Shown: positions 15,911 to 25,192, counted from the first letter of the stretch. The stretch: 58,452 nucleotides of DNA from Planctomycetota bacterium (GCA_029259595.1 JAJDEW010000062.1:1-58452); one strand, 5' to 3'. Notes: generated by a model not told the origin, from the sequence alone. Made by a program: numbers and translations.

Positions 15911-16849
15911 ATGCGGCTCATCCACGCGCACTGGTCCCTCGCGGGGCTCGGCCTCGTGGTTCTCGGCGTCTGCACCGCCTCCGGGCCCGGCGCGCAGGAC
16001 GCCGCCCCCACGGCAACCGCCGCCGAGTTGGGACGTACGCTCTTCTTCGATCCAATCTTGTCGCGCGACGAGAGTGTCGCCTGCGCGACCTGCCACGACC
16101 CGGACAAGGGCTTTGCCGACGACGAGCCCCTGTCCGAGGGCGTCTTTGGACGGCGCACGCTCCGCAACGCCCCCACGCTCTTGAACCGTGGCACCGGCAA
16201 GAGCTTCTTCTGGGACGGCCGGATCACGCGGCTCGAGGATCAGGTCCTGGCGCCGATTCAGGATCCGCGCGAGATGGACCTGCGCTTGGAAGAGGCCGTC
16301 GCCCGCCTGACCGCCTCCGCCACGTACCGGCCCGCCTTCGAGCGCGTCTTCGACGGTGCCCCGACGGAAGAGCGGCTCGCCACGGCGCTGGCCGCCTTCG
16401 TGCGCGGCATCGTCGTCGACGACAGTCCCGTCGATCGCTTCCGCGCCGGTGAACGCGAGGCGCTCGATCAGGCCGAGCGCTCCGGTCTGTGGTTCTACGA
16501 GAGCCGCGGCCGCTGCTGGCGCTGCCATTCCGGCCCGCACTTCACCGACGAGGACTTCCACAACACGGGCATCGGCGCGCACGACGGCACGCCGGAGCCC
16601 GGGCGCTTCGCGGTGACGGGCGATCCGAACGACACCGGCCGCTTCAAGACTCCGAGCCTCCGTGGCCTCGTGCACACGGCCCCGTACATGCACGATGGCA
16701 GCCTCGCCACGCTCGAGGACGTCGTGGCCTTTTATCGCCGCGGTGCGAACGCGAACACGACGCTCGATCCGCATCTGGCGCCACTCGACATGACCGACGC
16801 GGACGCGGAGAACCTCCTGGCCTTCCTGCGAGCCTTGTCGAGAGAGTAG
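15911..16849 (+). CDS. Di-heme cytochrome c peroxidase family protein
   Basis: A 312-aa periplasmic protein with a signal peptide (WSLAGLGLVVLGVCTASG). Two heme c sites are visible: CATCH near residue 57 and CWRCH near 202, as in bacterial di-heme peroxidases and MauG relatives. Family segments are ELGRTLFFDPILS before the first heme, LRNAPTLLN, FFWDGR, and near the end FKTPSLRGLVHTAPYMHDGS, whose Met/His region supplies the distal ligand of the second heme. It would reduce hydrogen peroxide with electrons from a small cytochrome, or carry out another oxidation. It converges on the kinase gene with 14 bp between stops. Confidence 0.92.
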   Translation: MRLIHAHWSLAGLGLVVLGVCTASGPGAQDAAPTATAAELGRTLFFDPILSRDESVACATCHDPDKGFADDEPLSEGVFGRRTLRNAPTLLNRGTGKSFFWDGRITRLEDQVLAPIQDPREMDLRLEEAVARLTASATYRPAFERVFDGAPTEERLATALAAFVRGIVVDDSPVDRFRAGEREALDQAERSGLWFYESRGRCWRCHSGPHFTDEDFHNTGIGAHDGTPEPGRFAVTGDPNDTGRFKTPSLRGLVHTAPYMHDGSLATLEDVVAFYRRGANANTTLDPHLAPLDMTDADAENLLAFLRALSRE

Positions 16850-16863
16850 CGAGCGACTCGACC

Positions 16864-18219
16864 TCAGCTCTCGAGCGACAGAGAAAGGTGGCGGGCCAAG
16901 CGCTCGGCCTCAGCGGCGTCCGCCTTCGCGAACAGGAAGCGCAAGCAACCCTTGGGGCCGGACGGGAAGCCCTCGACGTGGGCGAGGCTGCGCAGAGTGA
17001 TCCGGATCTCGCACGAGAGGAAGCCGCGCTTGAAGCTGACGACGGCCAGGTCCTTCAGGGGCAAGCGCAGGGTCTCGACCTTGCTCGAACGCGCGATCCC
17101 GAGGAGCTGGCTGCGGTATTCGGCGACCAGTTCCTCGTTCTCGACTCCGATGATGCCGCGCAGCTCGTAGATGCCGTCGAGCTTGTCCTTGTTCAAGAAA
17201 TTCAGGCGCTTGCCCTTGGGCCAGACGACATCGCGCGCGACGTTGCGTTCGCGGTTGTGACGCGGGTTCTTGGCGATGTCCTCGACGCTCGTGCTCATCT
17301 CGCTGGCGGCTTGGTAGCGTTGCGCCGGCTCGCGCTGCATGGCCTTCAACACGACGTCGTCGAGGCGCGCGTCGACCCGCGCCCGTTCGGAAGGCAGCGC
17401 GAAGCGCCCGACCGGAAGCTCGGCCGTCAGCATCTCGTAGAGGACGACGCCCAGCGAGTAGATGTCGGCCCTGTGGTCGACGTCCCGTGGCCGGTGCATC
17501 TGCTCGGGCGCCATGTATTGCGGCGTGCCCATGACCTGGCTGGCCCGCGTGAGGCGCCAATCGTCCTCGTCTTGACCGAGCACCTTGACCAGCCCGAAGT
17601 CGGCGATCTTCGGACGACCATTCGCATCGACGAGGATGTTCTCCGGCTTGATGTCGCGGTGGACGATGCCCTGCTCGTGGGCGTACTGGAGCCCGGCGCA
17701 AATCTCCGGCACGAGCCGCAAGGCGTCGGCCGCGCGCAGGCGCCCGAGCTCGATCAATTGCCGCAGGTGCGCGCCCTCCACGTACTCCATCACGAGGAAG
17801 TAACGGCCGTTCACCTCGCCGAAGTCGTGCACGGCGACGACGTTGGGATGGTTCAAGCGCGCCAGGGCGCGGGCCTCGCGCAGGAAGCGTTCGGCGAAGG
17901 CCGGCTGGCTCATGACCTCCGGCGCGAGGATCTTCAGGGCGACGGTGCGGTCGAGCCGCGGCTGGCGCGCCTTGTAGACGAGCCCCATCCCACCGCGCCC
18001 GACGAGCTCCAGGATCTCGAACTGCGGAAAATCGCGTTGGATCGCCGAGAGCTCGACCTCCGCACCGGACGGACGCGCGGCGTCGTGCAGGAACGGCGCC
18101 GGATCGCCCACTCCCTGGCGCAGGAGACAGGCGGGGCACAGACCCGAGAGAACGCCGCCCTCGGCCAAGGGTGCACCACAGCGCGGACAGCTCGCTCGTT
18201 CGTCGTGTCGATCGTTCAT
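16864..18219 (-). CDS. Zinc-ribbon Ser/Thr protein kinase
   Basis: A 451-aa cytoplasmic PknB-type kinase. It begins with a four-cysteine zinc ribbon (CPRCG at residues 11-15 and CPACL at 28-32). The kinase domain covers about 48-310: glycine loop GRGGMGLVYKA, ATP-binding Lys in VALKIL, catalytic loop HRDIKPEN and metal-binding DFGLVKV, all intact. There is no membrane segment. The last 120 residues (from about RLNFLNKDKLDGIYELRG) form a beta-rich domain resembling a PH-like fold rather than the usual sensor. The ECF sigma factor gene lies upstream on the same strand with about 100 bp between, a pairing common in planctomycetes, so the kinase probably acts in that sigma factor's pathway. Confidence 0.92.
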   Translation of the reverse strand: MNDRHDERASCPRCGAPLAEGGVLSGLCPACLLRQGVGDPAPFLHDAARPSGAEVELSAIQRDFPQFEILELVGRGGMGLVYKARQPRLDRTVALKILAPEVMSQPAFAERFLREARALARLNHPNVVAVHDFGEVNGRYFLVMEYVEGAHLRQLIELGRLRAADALRLVPEICAGLQYAHEQGIVHRDIKPENILVDANGRPKIADFGLVKVLGQDEDDWRLTRASQVMGTPQYMAPEQMHRPRDVDHRADIYSLGVVLYEMLTAELPVGRFALPSERARVDARLDDVVLKAMQREPAQRYQAASEMSTSVEDIAKNPRHNRERNVARDVVWPKGKRLNFLNKDKLDGIYELRGIIGVENEELVAEYRSQLLGIARSSKVETLRLPLKDLAVVSFKRGFLSCEIRITLRSLAHVEGFPSGPKGCLRFLFAKADAAEAERLARHLSLSLES

Positions 18220-18320
18220 GAAGAGGTTCCTCCCTCACCCTTGCTGAAAGAACCGACGCGGGAGGTTACCGGGTTTCTGCCGCATTCGAGTCGGGAGCGA
18301 CCGGCGGCCGTCCCGCTCGC

Positions 18321-19079
18321 TCAGGAAAGGGCCTCGAACAGGCCCCGCAGCTCGTCTTCGAGCTCGCTCGGATCGACCAGAGTCTGGGCCACGCGCCGGC
18401 GCAGGAGCTCGCCGAAGCGCCGACGGAGGCGGAGCGCCGCGACCTTGACGGCGCCTTCGGTGGCGCCGATGCGCTCGGCCAACTCGCGGTAGCCCGGAGA
18501 CTCCTGCTGCCCTCCGAGCGTTGGCAAGAGGGCCGCGAAGACGTCGCCCTTGCCGCCGGCTTCGTACTCCGCGCGCAAGGTCTCGAGCGCGCCCTCGAGC
18601 ACCGCGTGCCCCCAGGCCCGCGTGAACTCGCGCTCGGGATCCGTGGCGTCGACCGGCTCCGCGACCCAACGGCCCTCGGCCCGGGCCGCGTCGATCGAGA
18701 CGTGCCGCCGTCCCCCGCCGCGCTTCCAGGCTTCCTCGCGCGCGCGTCCGTTCGCGAGGAAGTGCCGGAAGCAGGTCAAGAGATAGGCCCGAAAGCGCCC
18801 GCGGTCGGCGTCGGCACGCGCGAGCAGATCCCCCTCCAGGAGCTCGGCGAAGAAGGCCTGCACGCCGTCTTCCGCCTCCACCCGCGCGCTGCCCTGGCGG
18901 CGCGCGAAGGCGTAGACGGGATACCAGTAGGCCTGGCAGAGCTCCGACAGGGCGGCCTGCCGCGCGTCGTCGTCGTCCTCCTGACCGGCGCGTTGGACGA
19001 GGCTCCAACGGGTCGTGGCGAAGTCACGGGCAAGCTGTGGCCCCGCGCTCGCAGGGCCCTTCGAGGTGGGGTCCGCCAT
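18321..19079 (-). CDS. ECF-type RNA polymerase sigma factor, planctomycete group
   Basis: A 252-aa sigma factor. FATTRWSLVQRAG near the N-terminus and the following ALSELCQAYWYPVYAFARRQG with EAEDGVQAFFAELL form region 2. AYLLTCFRHFLANGRAREEAWKRGGG continues it, and region 4 with the recognition helix is YRELAERIGATEGAVKVAALRLRRRFGELLRR. No anti-sigma gene is adjacent; instead a zinc-ribbon kinase gene follows, the usual planctomycete arrangement in which the kinase is thought to control the sigma factor. Region 2 to 4 spacing is longer than in classical ECFs (about 190 aa), as in this group. Confidence 0.9.
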   Translation of the reverse strand: MADPTSKGPASAGPQLARDFATTRWSLVQRAGQEDDDDARQAALSELCQAYWYPVYAFARRQGSARVEAEDGVQAFFAELLEGDLLARADADRGRFRAYLLTCFRHFLANGRAREEAWKRGGGRRHVSIDAARAEGRWVAEPVDATDPEREFTRAWGHAVLEGALETLRAEYEAGGKGDVFAALLPTLGGQQESPGYRELAERIGATEGAVKVAALRLRRRFGELLRRRVAQTLVDPSELEDELRGLFEALS

Positions 19080-19142
19080 CCCCCGAGGATAGCAGTCGCA
19101 CGTGCCGCTCGGAACGGCGGCGCGGCTCCCCCGCTGACTCGA

Positions 19143-19858
19143 GGGATGACCTGAAGGACACGTTGCCGCTGACGGCTGCGAGGGTCGCGCTGATCGTGGT
19201 CGATCCGAGGCCCACGCGCAGTCTCAGCCCTTCGAATCCGAGCTCGCGAACGCAACGCCAAGGACTCGTCGCGTGCCTCGACGAGCGGCGCCTCTGCGCC
19301 GGCGTCGGCTCAGAGCGTGACCTGGAACGTCGTGGCGCCGCTCACGGCGCCCAGCGTCGCCGTCACCTGGGCCGAACCCAACGTGAGGCCCAGCGCCTGC
19401 CCCTCTTGCCCGAGCACGTTGAGCACGATCACGATCGCGCCATTGCCGCTCGCCCAGGTGACCGCGGTGGTCAGATCCTGGGACGAGCCGTCCGTGAAGA
19501 AGCCCGTGGCCGTCAGCTGCAGAGTCAGGCCGAGAAGCGTGCTCGGAGGATCGGGCGTGATCGCGATCGAAATCAAGAGCGCATCCGTCGTCGTGAAGGT
19601 CGTGGCGTCGCTCACGGCCCCCAGGCTGGCGGTCACGGAGGTCACGCCCGTTCCGATGGCCGTCGCCAGTCCGTGCGTGCCGAGCGCATTGCTCACGACG
19701 ACGACGCCGCCGTCCGAGCGCGACCACGTCACGGCGCTCGTCAAGTCCTGGGTCGACGCGTCGGTGAACGTCCCGGTCGCCAATCGGGAGCTTCGACGAC
19801 GGCCGCTGCGAGCGCGTGCCATCGTCGCGTCCTGGGGATGCACCGCGATTGCGAGCAA
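19143..19858 (-). pseudogene. Decayed Ig-like (BIG2) repeat protein
   Basis: On the minus strand, the translation from about 19858 to 19310 contains two Ig-like repeats of the bacterial BIG2 kind (TGTFTDASTQDLTSAVTWS and TGFFTDGSSQDLTTAVTWA, each ending in a TATLGAVS-type strand), closing with a stop at 19310. A third repeat follows in pieces in two other frames: ASSDSKG runs into a stop near 19224, and LRVGLGSTTISATLAAVSGN reads on in a second frame to about 19160. No signal peptide precedes the first repeat; upstream codons are Arg-rich and run into the S9 peptidase 3' end. The gene therefore looks truncated at its 5' end and frameshifted at its 3' end. It was probably a surface adhesin-like protein. 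Confidence 0.7.
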
Positions 19859-20013
19859 CCGCGCGCGCCCCTGGAAGTCCTTCCTCGATCTTCGACCTCT
19901 CGCGGCGGCGCCCTTGTAACGACGGCCGCGACCCGCGCGGAAAATCTCCGCTCCGAGGCGTCTGCTCCACCTGCCCGCTCCAAGGGCCCCCTGCACGGGA
20001 CCTGAAGGCTCTG

Positions 20014-22056
20014 TCAGTCGCCGGTTCCGCCGTAGCGCTCGAACCACGCGAGCACGTGCAACGCCTTCGCCATCAGGTGGCTGGGCCGCGCCGCGATGCC
20101 GTGGGAAGCGTCGGGCACCCGCACGAGAGCCGTCTCGACGCCCTGCAGCTGCAGCGCCTGGTAGTACTGCTCGGACTCCGAGATCGGCGTGCGGTAGTCG
20201 GCCTCTCCGGTCAAGAGCATCGTCGGCGTCGTCACGTTGCCGACCAAGGACAGCGGCGAGCGTCGCCAGTAGTGCTCCTGATGCTCCCAGGGCGGGCCCG
20301 GAAACCAGTACTGCACGAAGAAGTCGTAGGCGTCGGCCGTGAGGACGAAGCTCGTCCAGTGGATGACCGGCTTCGCGACGACCGCCGCCCGGAAGCGGTC
20401 AGTTCGGCCGACGATCCAGCTCGTCAACACGCCGCCGCCGCTGCCGCCGGTGACGTAGAGGCGCTCGGGATCGACCTGGCCGCGCTCGAGCAGTGCGTCG
20501 ACGACCGACATGAGGTCGTCGTAGTCGTGGCCGGGATAGGCGTGGTGGATGGCGTTGCCGAAGTCCTGTCCGTAGCTCGTGCTGCCGCGCGGGTTGGCGT
20601 AGAGCACCATGTAGCCCGCCGCCGCATAGAGCTCGAGCTCGGCTGAGAAGTGCGGGCCGTAGGCGGCGAACGGTCCGCCGTGGATCTCGAGGATCAGCGG
20701 ATAGGTCTGCTCGGGGTCGAAGCCGGGCGGCTTCGCGACCCAGGCCTGGAGCGCAAGGCCGTCGAAGGACGACGTGCAGCGCAGCTCCTCGATCGTCGCG
20801 AGTTCCTTGTGCGCCAACAGGTCCTCGTTCAGGGCCGTGCGCGCGAGTGGAACCTCGGCGCCGGCAGGCACGACCGCGATGTCCGCGGGACGACTGGGAC
20901 GCGAGCGCGTGTAGGCCAGGTCCCCGGAGCGCGAGACGCTGAAGGCTCCGCTCGTGTAGGGACGCCCGAGCGACGTGCCGCCCAGGTCGACCGCCGGGCT
21001 CGGACGAGGTGCGCCACCGTCGATTCCGACCGAGGCCACGCGCGTGGTGCCGTGCTCGTCGTACTGGAACCAGATGCGGTCGTCGGACCAGGCGGGCGCC
21101 GCCACGCTGCGGTCGAGTTCGGGCGTGAGGCAACGCGTCTCCCCGCTCGCGAGCTCGAGCAGCCAGAGCCGCGTGGGCTCGTAGCCCTGGCGCCGGTCGT
21201 CGAAACCCGTGTACGCCACGAAGCGCCCGTCGGGGGAGAGCGCAGGACTCGCGTCGGGACCGTCGCGGTCCGTCAGGGCTTCCAAGGAGCCGTCCGCGAG
21301 GTCGACGCGCCACAGCTCCGAGTCGAGCGGCGCGGTCCCTTCCGGCTCGCGATTGGCCGACAGGACGAGGCCCGAGCCGTCGGGCAGCCAGGCCAGCCGA
21401 CCGCCGTGATCGAAGGGCCCGTGCGTGAGCTGCCGGGGCGTCCCTCCGTCGGCGGACAGGACGAAGACCTGCTGGTACTCGAGGTCCAGGAAGCCCGCGC
21501 CGTCCTGGCGATAGTGGAACTGCGTGATGACGCGCGGTCGTGGCGCCCAGTCGGCGCCTTTCGGTGCGCTCGGCAGGTCCACGAAGCTCTCCGGGGTCTC
21601 TGCGACGGCGGCGGAGAAGGCCAGCCAGCGACCGTCCGCGGACCACGCGAGTCCGCTCGGCGACGAGAGCAGGTTCGTGAGCGCCACGCTCTCGCCGGTG
21701 TCGAGCCAACGCAGGTGGATCTGGCCGCCGGAGATCCAGGCCAGGCGCTCGCCGTCGGGCGACCAACACGGCGCGCCGTCGCTTCCGTTCGTGGCCCCGG
21801 GAACCGGCCGGTGCCGCCCGCTCGCGACGTCGATCGACCACAGCGCACGCCGCCGCCGATCGCTCAGGATGTCGAAGCCGTTGCGTACGTAGACGACGGT
21901 CGAACCGTCCGGCGAGATGGCGGGCTCATCCGCGAACTCGAGCTCGAACACGTCCAGCGGCCGAAAGCGGCGCGCGACGGCGGGCTCTTCCTGGAGCGCA
22001 CCCGAAGGTGCGGCCAGAACGAGCGACAACAGGCACGTGATTCCGGCCGCACGCAT
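20014..22056 (-). CDS. Exported S9-family prolyl oligopeptidase-type peptidase
   Basis: A 680-aa protein with a signal peptide (MRAAGITCLLSLVLAAPSGA), so it acts outside the inner membrane. The N-terminal half (about 30-400) is a WD40/TolB-like propeller with blades such as EPAISPDGSTVVYVRNG, GAPCWSPDGERLAWISGG and ASPALSPDGRFVAYTGF. The C-terminal alpha/beta hydrolase carries the nucleophile in GGSGGG, preceded by HGGPFAAYGPHFSAELELYAA, with the acid in GEADYRTP and the His in DASHGI. It should cleave short peptides. It is followed by the pseudogene and preceded by the PPIase gene with only 14 bp between, so PPIase and peptidase are likely co-transcribed. Confidence 0.93.
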   Translation of the reverse strand: MRAAGITCLLSLVLAAPSGALQEEPAVARRFRPLDVFELEFADEPAISPDGSTVVYVRNGFDILSDRRRRALWSIDVASGRHRPVPGATNGSDGAPCWSPDGERLAWISGGQIHLRWLDTGESVALTNLLSSPSGLAWSADGRWLAFSAAVAETPESFVDLPSAPKGADWAPRPRVITQFHYRQDGAGFLDLEYQQVFVLSADGGTPRQLTHGPFDHGGRLAWLPDGSGLVLSANREPEGTAPLDSELWRVDLADGSLEALTDRDGPDASPALSPDGRFVAYTGFDDRRQGYEPTRLWLLELASGETRCLTPELDRSVAAPAWSDDRIWFQYDEHGTTRVASVGIDGGAPRPSPAVDLGGTSLGRPYTSGAFSVSRSGDLAYTRSRPSRPADIAVVPAGAEVPLARTALNEDLLAHKELATIEELRCTSSFDGLALQAWVAKPPGFDPEQTYPLILEIHGGPFAAYGPHFSAELELYAAAGYMVLYANPRGSTSYGQDFGNAIHHAYPGHDYDDLMSVVDALLERGQVDPERLYVTGGSGGGVLTSWIVGRTDRFRAAVVAKPVIHWTSFVLTADAYDFFVQYWFPGPPWEHQEHYWRRSPLSLVGNVTTPTMLLTGEADYRTPISESEQYYQALQLQGVETALVRVPDASHGIAARPSHLMAKALHVLAWFERYGGTGD

Positions 22057-22070
22057 GACGATTCCCTGCT

Positions 22071-22556
22071 TCAGTGGTGGTGGCCGCCGTCCGGTCCGTG
22101 CACGTGGCCGTGTTCGATCTCCTCGGCGGTGGCGGCGCGGACATCGACGACCTTGACGTCGAAGTTCAGGTTCATGCCGGCCAGGGGATGGTTCGCGTCG
22201 AGCTTCACCTCGGAGCCGGCGATCTCGGTCACCGTCAGGATGTGGACCCCGGCGTCACTCTGGGCCTGCAACCGCATTCCCACCTCGACTTCGACGTCCT
22301 TGGGCAACTGGTCGCGCTCGACGGTCTGGACCATGCGCTCGTCGCGCTCGCCGTAGCCCTTGACGGGCGGCACGATGACGGAGAGCTCGTCGTCCTTGGT
22401 CTTGCCCTCGAGCTCCTCTTCGAGCCCGGGAACGAGCGCGCCCACGCCGTGTACGTACGCGAGCGGCGGGCCGCCCGAGGACGAATCGATCACCGCCCCC
22501 TCGTCGTCCTTCAGGGTGTATTCGAGCGAGGCGACGGCGTGCTTCGTGATGTGCAT
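22071..22556 (-). CDS. slyD: SlyD-type FKBP peptidyl-prolyl isomerase
   Basis: A 161-aa folding helper/isomerase. FKBP core strands frame the insert-in-flap (IF) domain: VASLEYTLKDDEGAVID at the start, PLAYVHGVGALVPGLEEELEG, then the IF segment with VKGYGERDERMVQTVER, and after it ANHPLAGMNLNFDVKVVDV, the signature of the SlyD branch. The C-terminus is His-rich (HGHVHGPDGGHHH), like the nickel-binding tail of SlyD but shorter. I chose ATG 22556; the frame is open upstream but Arg/Pro-rich. It sits 14 bp upstream of the exported S9 peptidase gene, but it lacks a signal peptide and is cytoplasmic. Confidence 0.9.
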   Translation of the reverse strand: MHITKHAVASLEYTLKDDEGAVIDSSSGGPPLAYVHGVGALVPGLEEELEGKTKDDELSVIVPPVKGYGERDERMVQTVERDQLPKDVEVEVGMRLQAQSDAGVHILTVTEIAGSEVKLDANHPLAGMNLNFDVKVVDVRAATAEEIEHGHVHGPDGGHHH

Positions 22557-22731
22557 GAAAGCCTTCTTGGGTGGTTCGGGGGGCCTGCGGGTATCGCGCT
22601 GCTCGTCTTTCGAGACGTTCCTCGACGCGCGTCCACACGCACGGGCCGGATGGCCCCGTGCAGGCCGGTTCCCCCGGGGGACGCGGCGCATCGTAGCGCT
22701 CCGTCCGACCAGCCCGACCGTCGATCGGCGT

Positions 22732-23823
22732 TTATTCCCCGTCCGGCTGAGGGCGTGTCGCGGCGGTCGGGATGCAAATCAGGTCGCGATAGCTCCCGCT
22801 GCCGGTGTTTCCGAAGCCCATCAAGAGCCTGGCACGCGCGACATCGTGCACGCCGAAGCCGGAGGCCCGCCGTTGGATGCCGGCCGGTTCGTCGTAGCGC
22901 CGCCAGCCGGGCTCGCCGCCCGCCAGGTCGACGACGAAGAGGCCCGCGACCACGCTGCGCCCGTCGGCCGTCCCGCCCCAGAGCGCGAGTTCGCCGTGCT
23001 CGGCATCGTGCACGAACGCGCCGTTGCGCCGTCCGGGAAAGCGCTCGGCCTCGAATTCGCCGACGAGTGTCCAGGCCGGCTCCTCCGCGCGCAGGTCCAG
23101 CCGCCAGAGGTCGCTCGCGAACTCGAGCGCGGCCTCGTTCTCGATGCCCGGGACCTGTCCGCCCGAGACGTAGAACGAACCCGTTCGCGCGTCCAGCGCG
23201 TAGGCGAAGCCGAAGCGGGGTCCGGGGCCGCCTTCCGCGGCGAGTCGCCGCCAACGGACGCGGTCGCCCTCGATCGCACCGAGCCACGTGTCCTCGAGAA
23301 AGCCCGCCGCACCGCCGCCGGCGAACACGACCAACGCGTTGCTTCCAGGGTCGTAGCCGAAGCCGTGGAGCAAGCGCGCCGCCGGTGGCGCGTCGCTCTC
23401 GAGCGCGGTGAACTGCAGCGTCTCGCCGCGCAGCTCCACGCGGTGCAGCTCGTCCAAGGGCACCTGCCCCTGACCGTAGCCACCGAACAGGTAGGCCTGC
23501 GTTCCACCGGGCACGATCGCCACCCGCCGCGAACCGGCCGGCGTCGGCACGTCGCCCGCGAGCGCGAGCGGGCTCCAGACGTCCTCCTCGAGGTCGAAGG
23601 CCCAAGCGTCGGCGAGGGGTGTGCCGTAGGGCGCGTAACCCGATCCACCGAACAGGATCGCGCGCGTCGGGTCCTTCGCCGGGACGAAAAAGACGGCGTG
23701 TTCGCGCGCCTCGGGGCCCAGCTCGCCCTCCCATTCGGCGACCGTCGCGAGCGTCTCCTCCTGCGCAGGCGCTGCGTCCTGAAGACCCAGCGCGAGGCCA
23801 ACGAACAAGAGCGGGTTCACCAT
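22732..23823 (-). CDS. Secreted Kelch-repeat beta-propeller protein
   Basis: A 363-aa protein with a short signal peptide (MVNPLLFVGLALGLQDAAPA). Kelch-type blades are visible as hydrophobic-GG pairs: AILFGGSGYAPYGTPLADAW, AYLFGGYGQGQVPLDEL, LVVFAGGGAAGFLEDTW, FYVSGGQVPGIENEAAL and LALWGGTADGRSVVAGL, each followed by a W a fixed distance later. A five- or six-bladed propeller fits the length. Galactose-oxidase catalytic residues are not evident. Start ATG 23823 sits just before the signal peptide; the frame stays open upstream as a shadow of the phosphotransferase gene. Its role in the adjacent phosphonate-related group, if any, is unknown. Confidence 0.82.
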   Translation of the reverse strand: MVNPLLFVGLALGLQDAAPAQEETLATVAEWEGELGPEAREHAVFFVPAKDPTRAILFGGSGYAPYGTPLADAWAFDLEEDVWSPLALAGDVPTPAGSRRVAIVPGGTQAYLFGGYGQGQVPLDELHRVELRGETLQFTALESDAPPAARLLHGFGYDPGSNALVVFAGGGAAGFLEDTWLGAIEGDRVRWRRLAAEGGPGPRFGFAYALDARTGSFYVSGGQVPGIENEAALEFASDLWRLDLRAEEPAWTLVGEFEAERFPGRRNGAFVHDAEHGELALWGGTADGRSVVAGLFVVDLAGGEPGWRRYDEPAGIQRRASGFGVHDVARARLLMGFGNTGSGSYRDLICIPTAATRPQPDGE

Positions 23824-23891
23824 CGCCGCACGGTAGCAAGGCCCCGCTCCCGCTTCCGCCCGGACGGGGTGTGAAGTGCGCAAGTCCTGCG

Positions 23892-25178
23892 TCAGGGAAC
23901 GAACGAGCGGGCGGTGTCCAGCGCGAAGGCCGCGACGTCGAGCGCGTCCTTCTGCAGGCGCCGTACGGCCGCCGCTCCGCGGTGGACCAGGCCGCGCGCG
24001 GTCAGGGCCAAGAGGCGCGCGCGATCGACCGGAGCTCCTCGACCACGGGCGTAGCCCGCCAAGAGCGCGCGCGAGAGCTCGTCGAAGTCTCCCAGGCGCT
24101 CGTCGACGGCGCGGTCCGCGATCCAATTCGCGAGGTCGGCCACGGGATCGCCCGGCCCCAGCTCGTCCAGGTCGAGCAACATCCACGTCCCGTCGCGCCG
24201 ACGCGCGACCTGGTCGGGGTGGAAGTCGTTGTGGCACCACGTGACGCGTTCGCAGGGAGCGATCTCGAGCGGGAACAGGCGCGCCTCGAGCGCCGCATCC
24301 ACGCGCAGGAGCGGGCGTAGCCCCTCGAAGTCCGTCGCGCTCAAGGCCGCACGCGCGGTCGCCGAGAGCGCGGGGGGAGACGGCGTCGCATGCAAGCGCG
24401 CAAGCACGGTTCCCGCATCCTCCGCGTGTTCGAACGTGTCCGGATCGAAGGTCTCGACGTCCAGCCAGGGTTCGAACAGGATTCCGTAGCGCTCGATGTG
24501 ACCGGAGAGGCGCGGTACGTCCTTCCCCCCCGCGGCCTCGAAGGCCTCGCGCGCCGCGACGATCCGGCTCGCCTCCGCCAGCGGATGAATCCGACAGCCC
24601 AGGTCGAAGCGCGTCTTGCCCGCGTCGCGCAGACGCACGTGCACGCGATAGACCGCCCGCCGCTCGGGCTTGTAGCGGACGAGTCGAGCCTCGAGCCGCC
24701 GTCGCCGCACCATCCCCGGTGGCGCCAGGCCGGCCTTGTGCAGAAACGAGGCCAGCTTCTTGCGCAGCAGGAAGACCGGCGTGCCCTTCAGCTCGCGGTC
24801 GGCGGCGTTGACGAAGAGCAGCGTCGGACGGTCCGGCACCTTCGCGCGCGGGATCAACGACGGCGACACCTCGCTCCAGCTCTTGGCCTTGAGCGGACGC
24901 TGCGTGAGGATCTTGTCCTTGCCGTCGGCATAGGTCTTCGCCACGACGACCTCGGGTTCGCCATCCTCGAAGCACACGTCGTAAGAACAGGTCGTCGAGA
25001 CGCCCGGCTTCCAGCGGGCGAACTCCCAGGTCACCGAGCGAATCGCAGGGCCGTCGGGACGTCGCATCCAGCGCTCGACCCAGGCCCGCACCTCGCCCTC
25101 CGTCGGCGCCACGAGCTGCACCTCCCCGATGAGCTTCGGCAGGTCGTGCGTTCGTTCGCGTTCGCGGAGTCGGGACAT
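23892..25178 (-). CDS. APH/choline-kinase-fold phosphotransferase
   Basis: 428 aa. The C-terminal lobe shows the aminoglycoside-phosphotransferase catalytic loop HNDFHPDQV (about residue 313), where the Asp is the base, and the metal-binding LLDLDELGPGDPVADLANW that follows. The usual Asn of HxDxxxxN is Gln here. The N-terminal lobe (about 40-200) has WEFARWKPGVSTTCSYDVC and RLVRYKPERRAVYRVHVRL, the kinase-like beta-sheet with a repeated KP-R-x-Y motif. It should phosphorylate a small hydroxylated molecule. It lies 14 bp downstream of the second asparagine-synthetase-like gene on the same strand, so it is probably part of that group. The substrate is unknown, and antibiotic resistance is not implied. 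Confidence 0.82.
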   Translation of the reverse strand: MSRLRERERTHDLPKLIGEVQLVAPTEGEVRAWVERWMRRPDGPAIRSVTWEFARWKPGVSTTCSYDVCFEDGEPEVVVAKTYADGKDKILTQRPLKAKSWSEVSPSLIPRAKVPDRPTLLFVNAADRELKGTPVFLLRKKLASFLHKAGLAPPGMVRRRRLEARLVRYKPERRAVYRVHVRLRDAGKTRFDLGCRIHPLAEASRIVAAREAFEAAGGKDVPRLSGHIERYGILFEPWLDVETFDPDTFEHAEDAGTVLARLHATPSPPALSATARAALSATDFEGLRPLLRVDAALEARLFPLEIAPCERVTWCHNDFHPDQVARRRDGTWMLLDLDELGPGDPVADLANWIADRAVDERLGDFDELSRALLAGYARGRGAPVDRARLLALTARGLVHRGAAAVRRLQKDALDVAAFALDTARSFVP

Positions 25179-25192
25179 GAAAAAGCTCGGGA

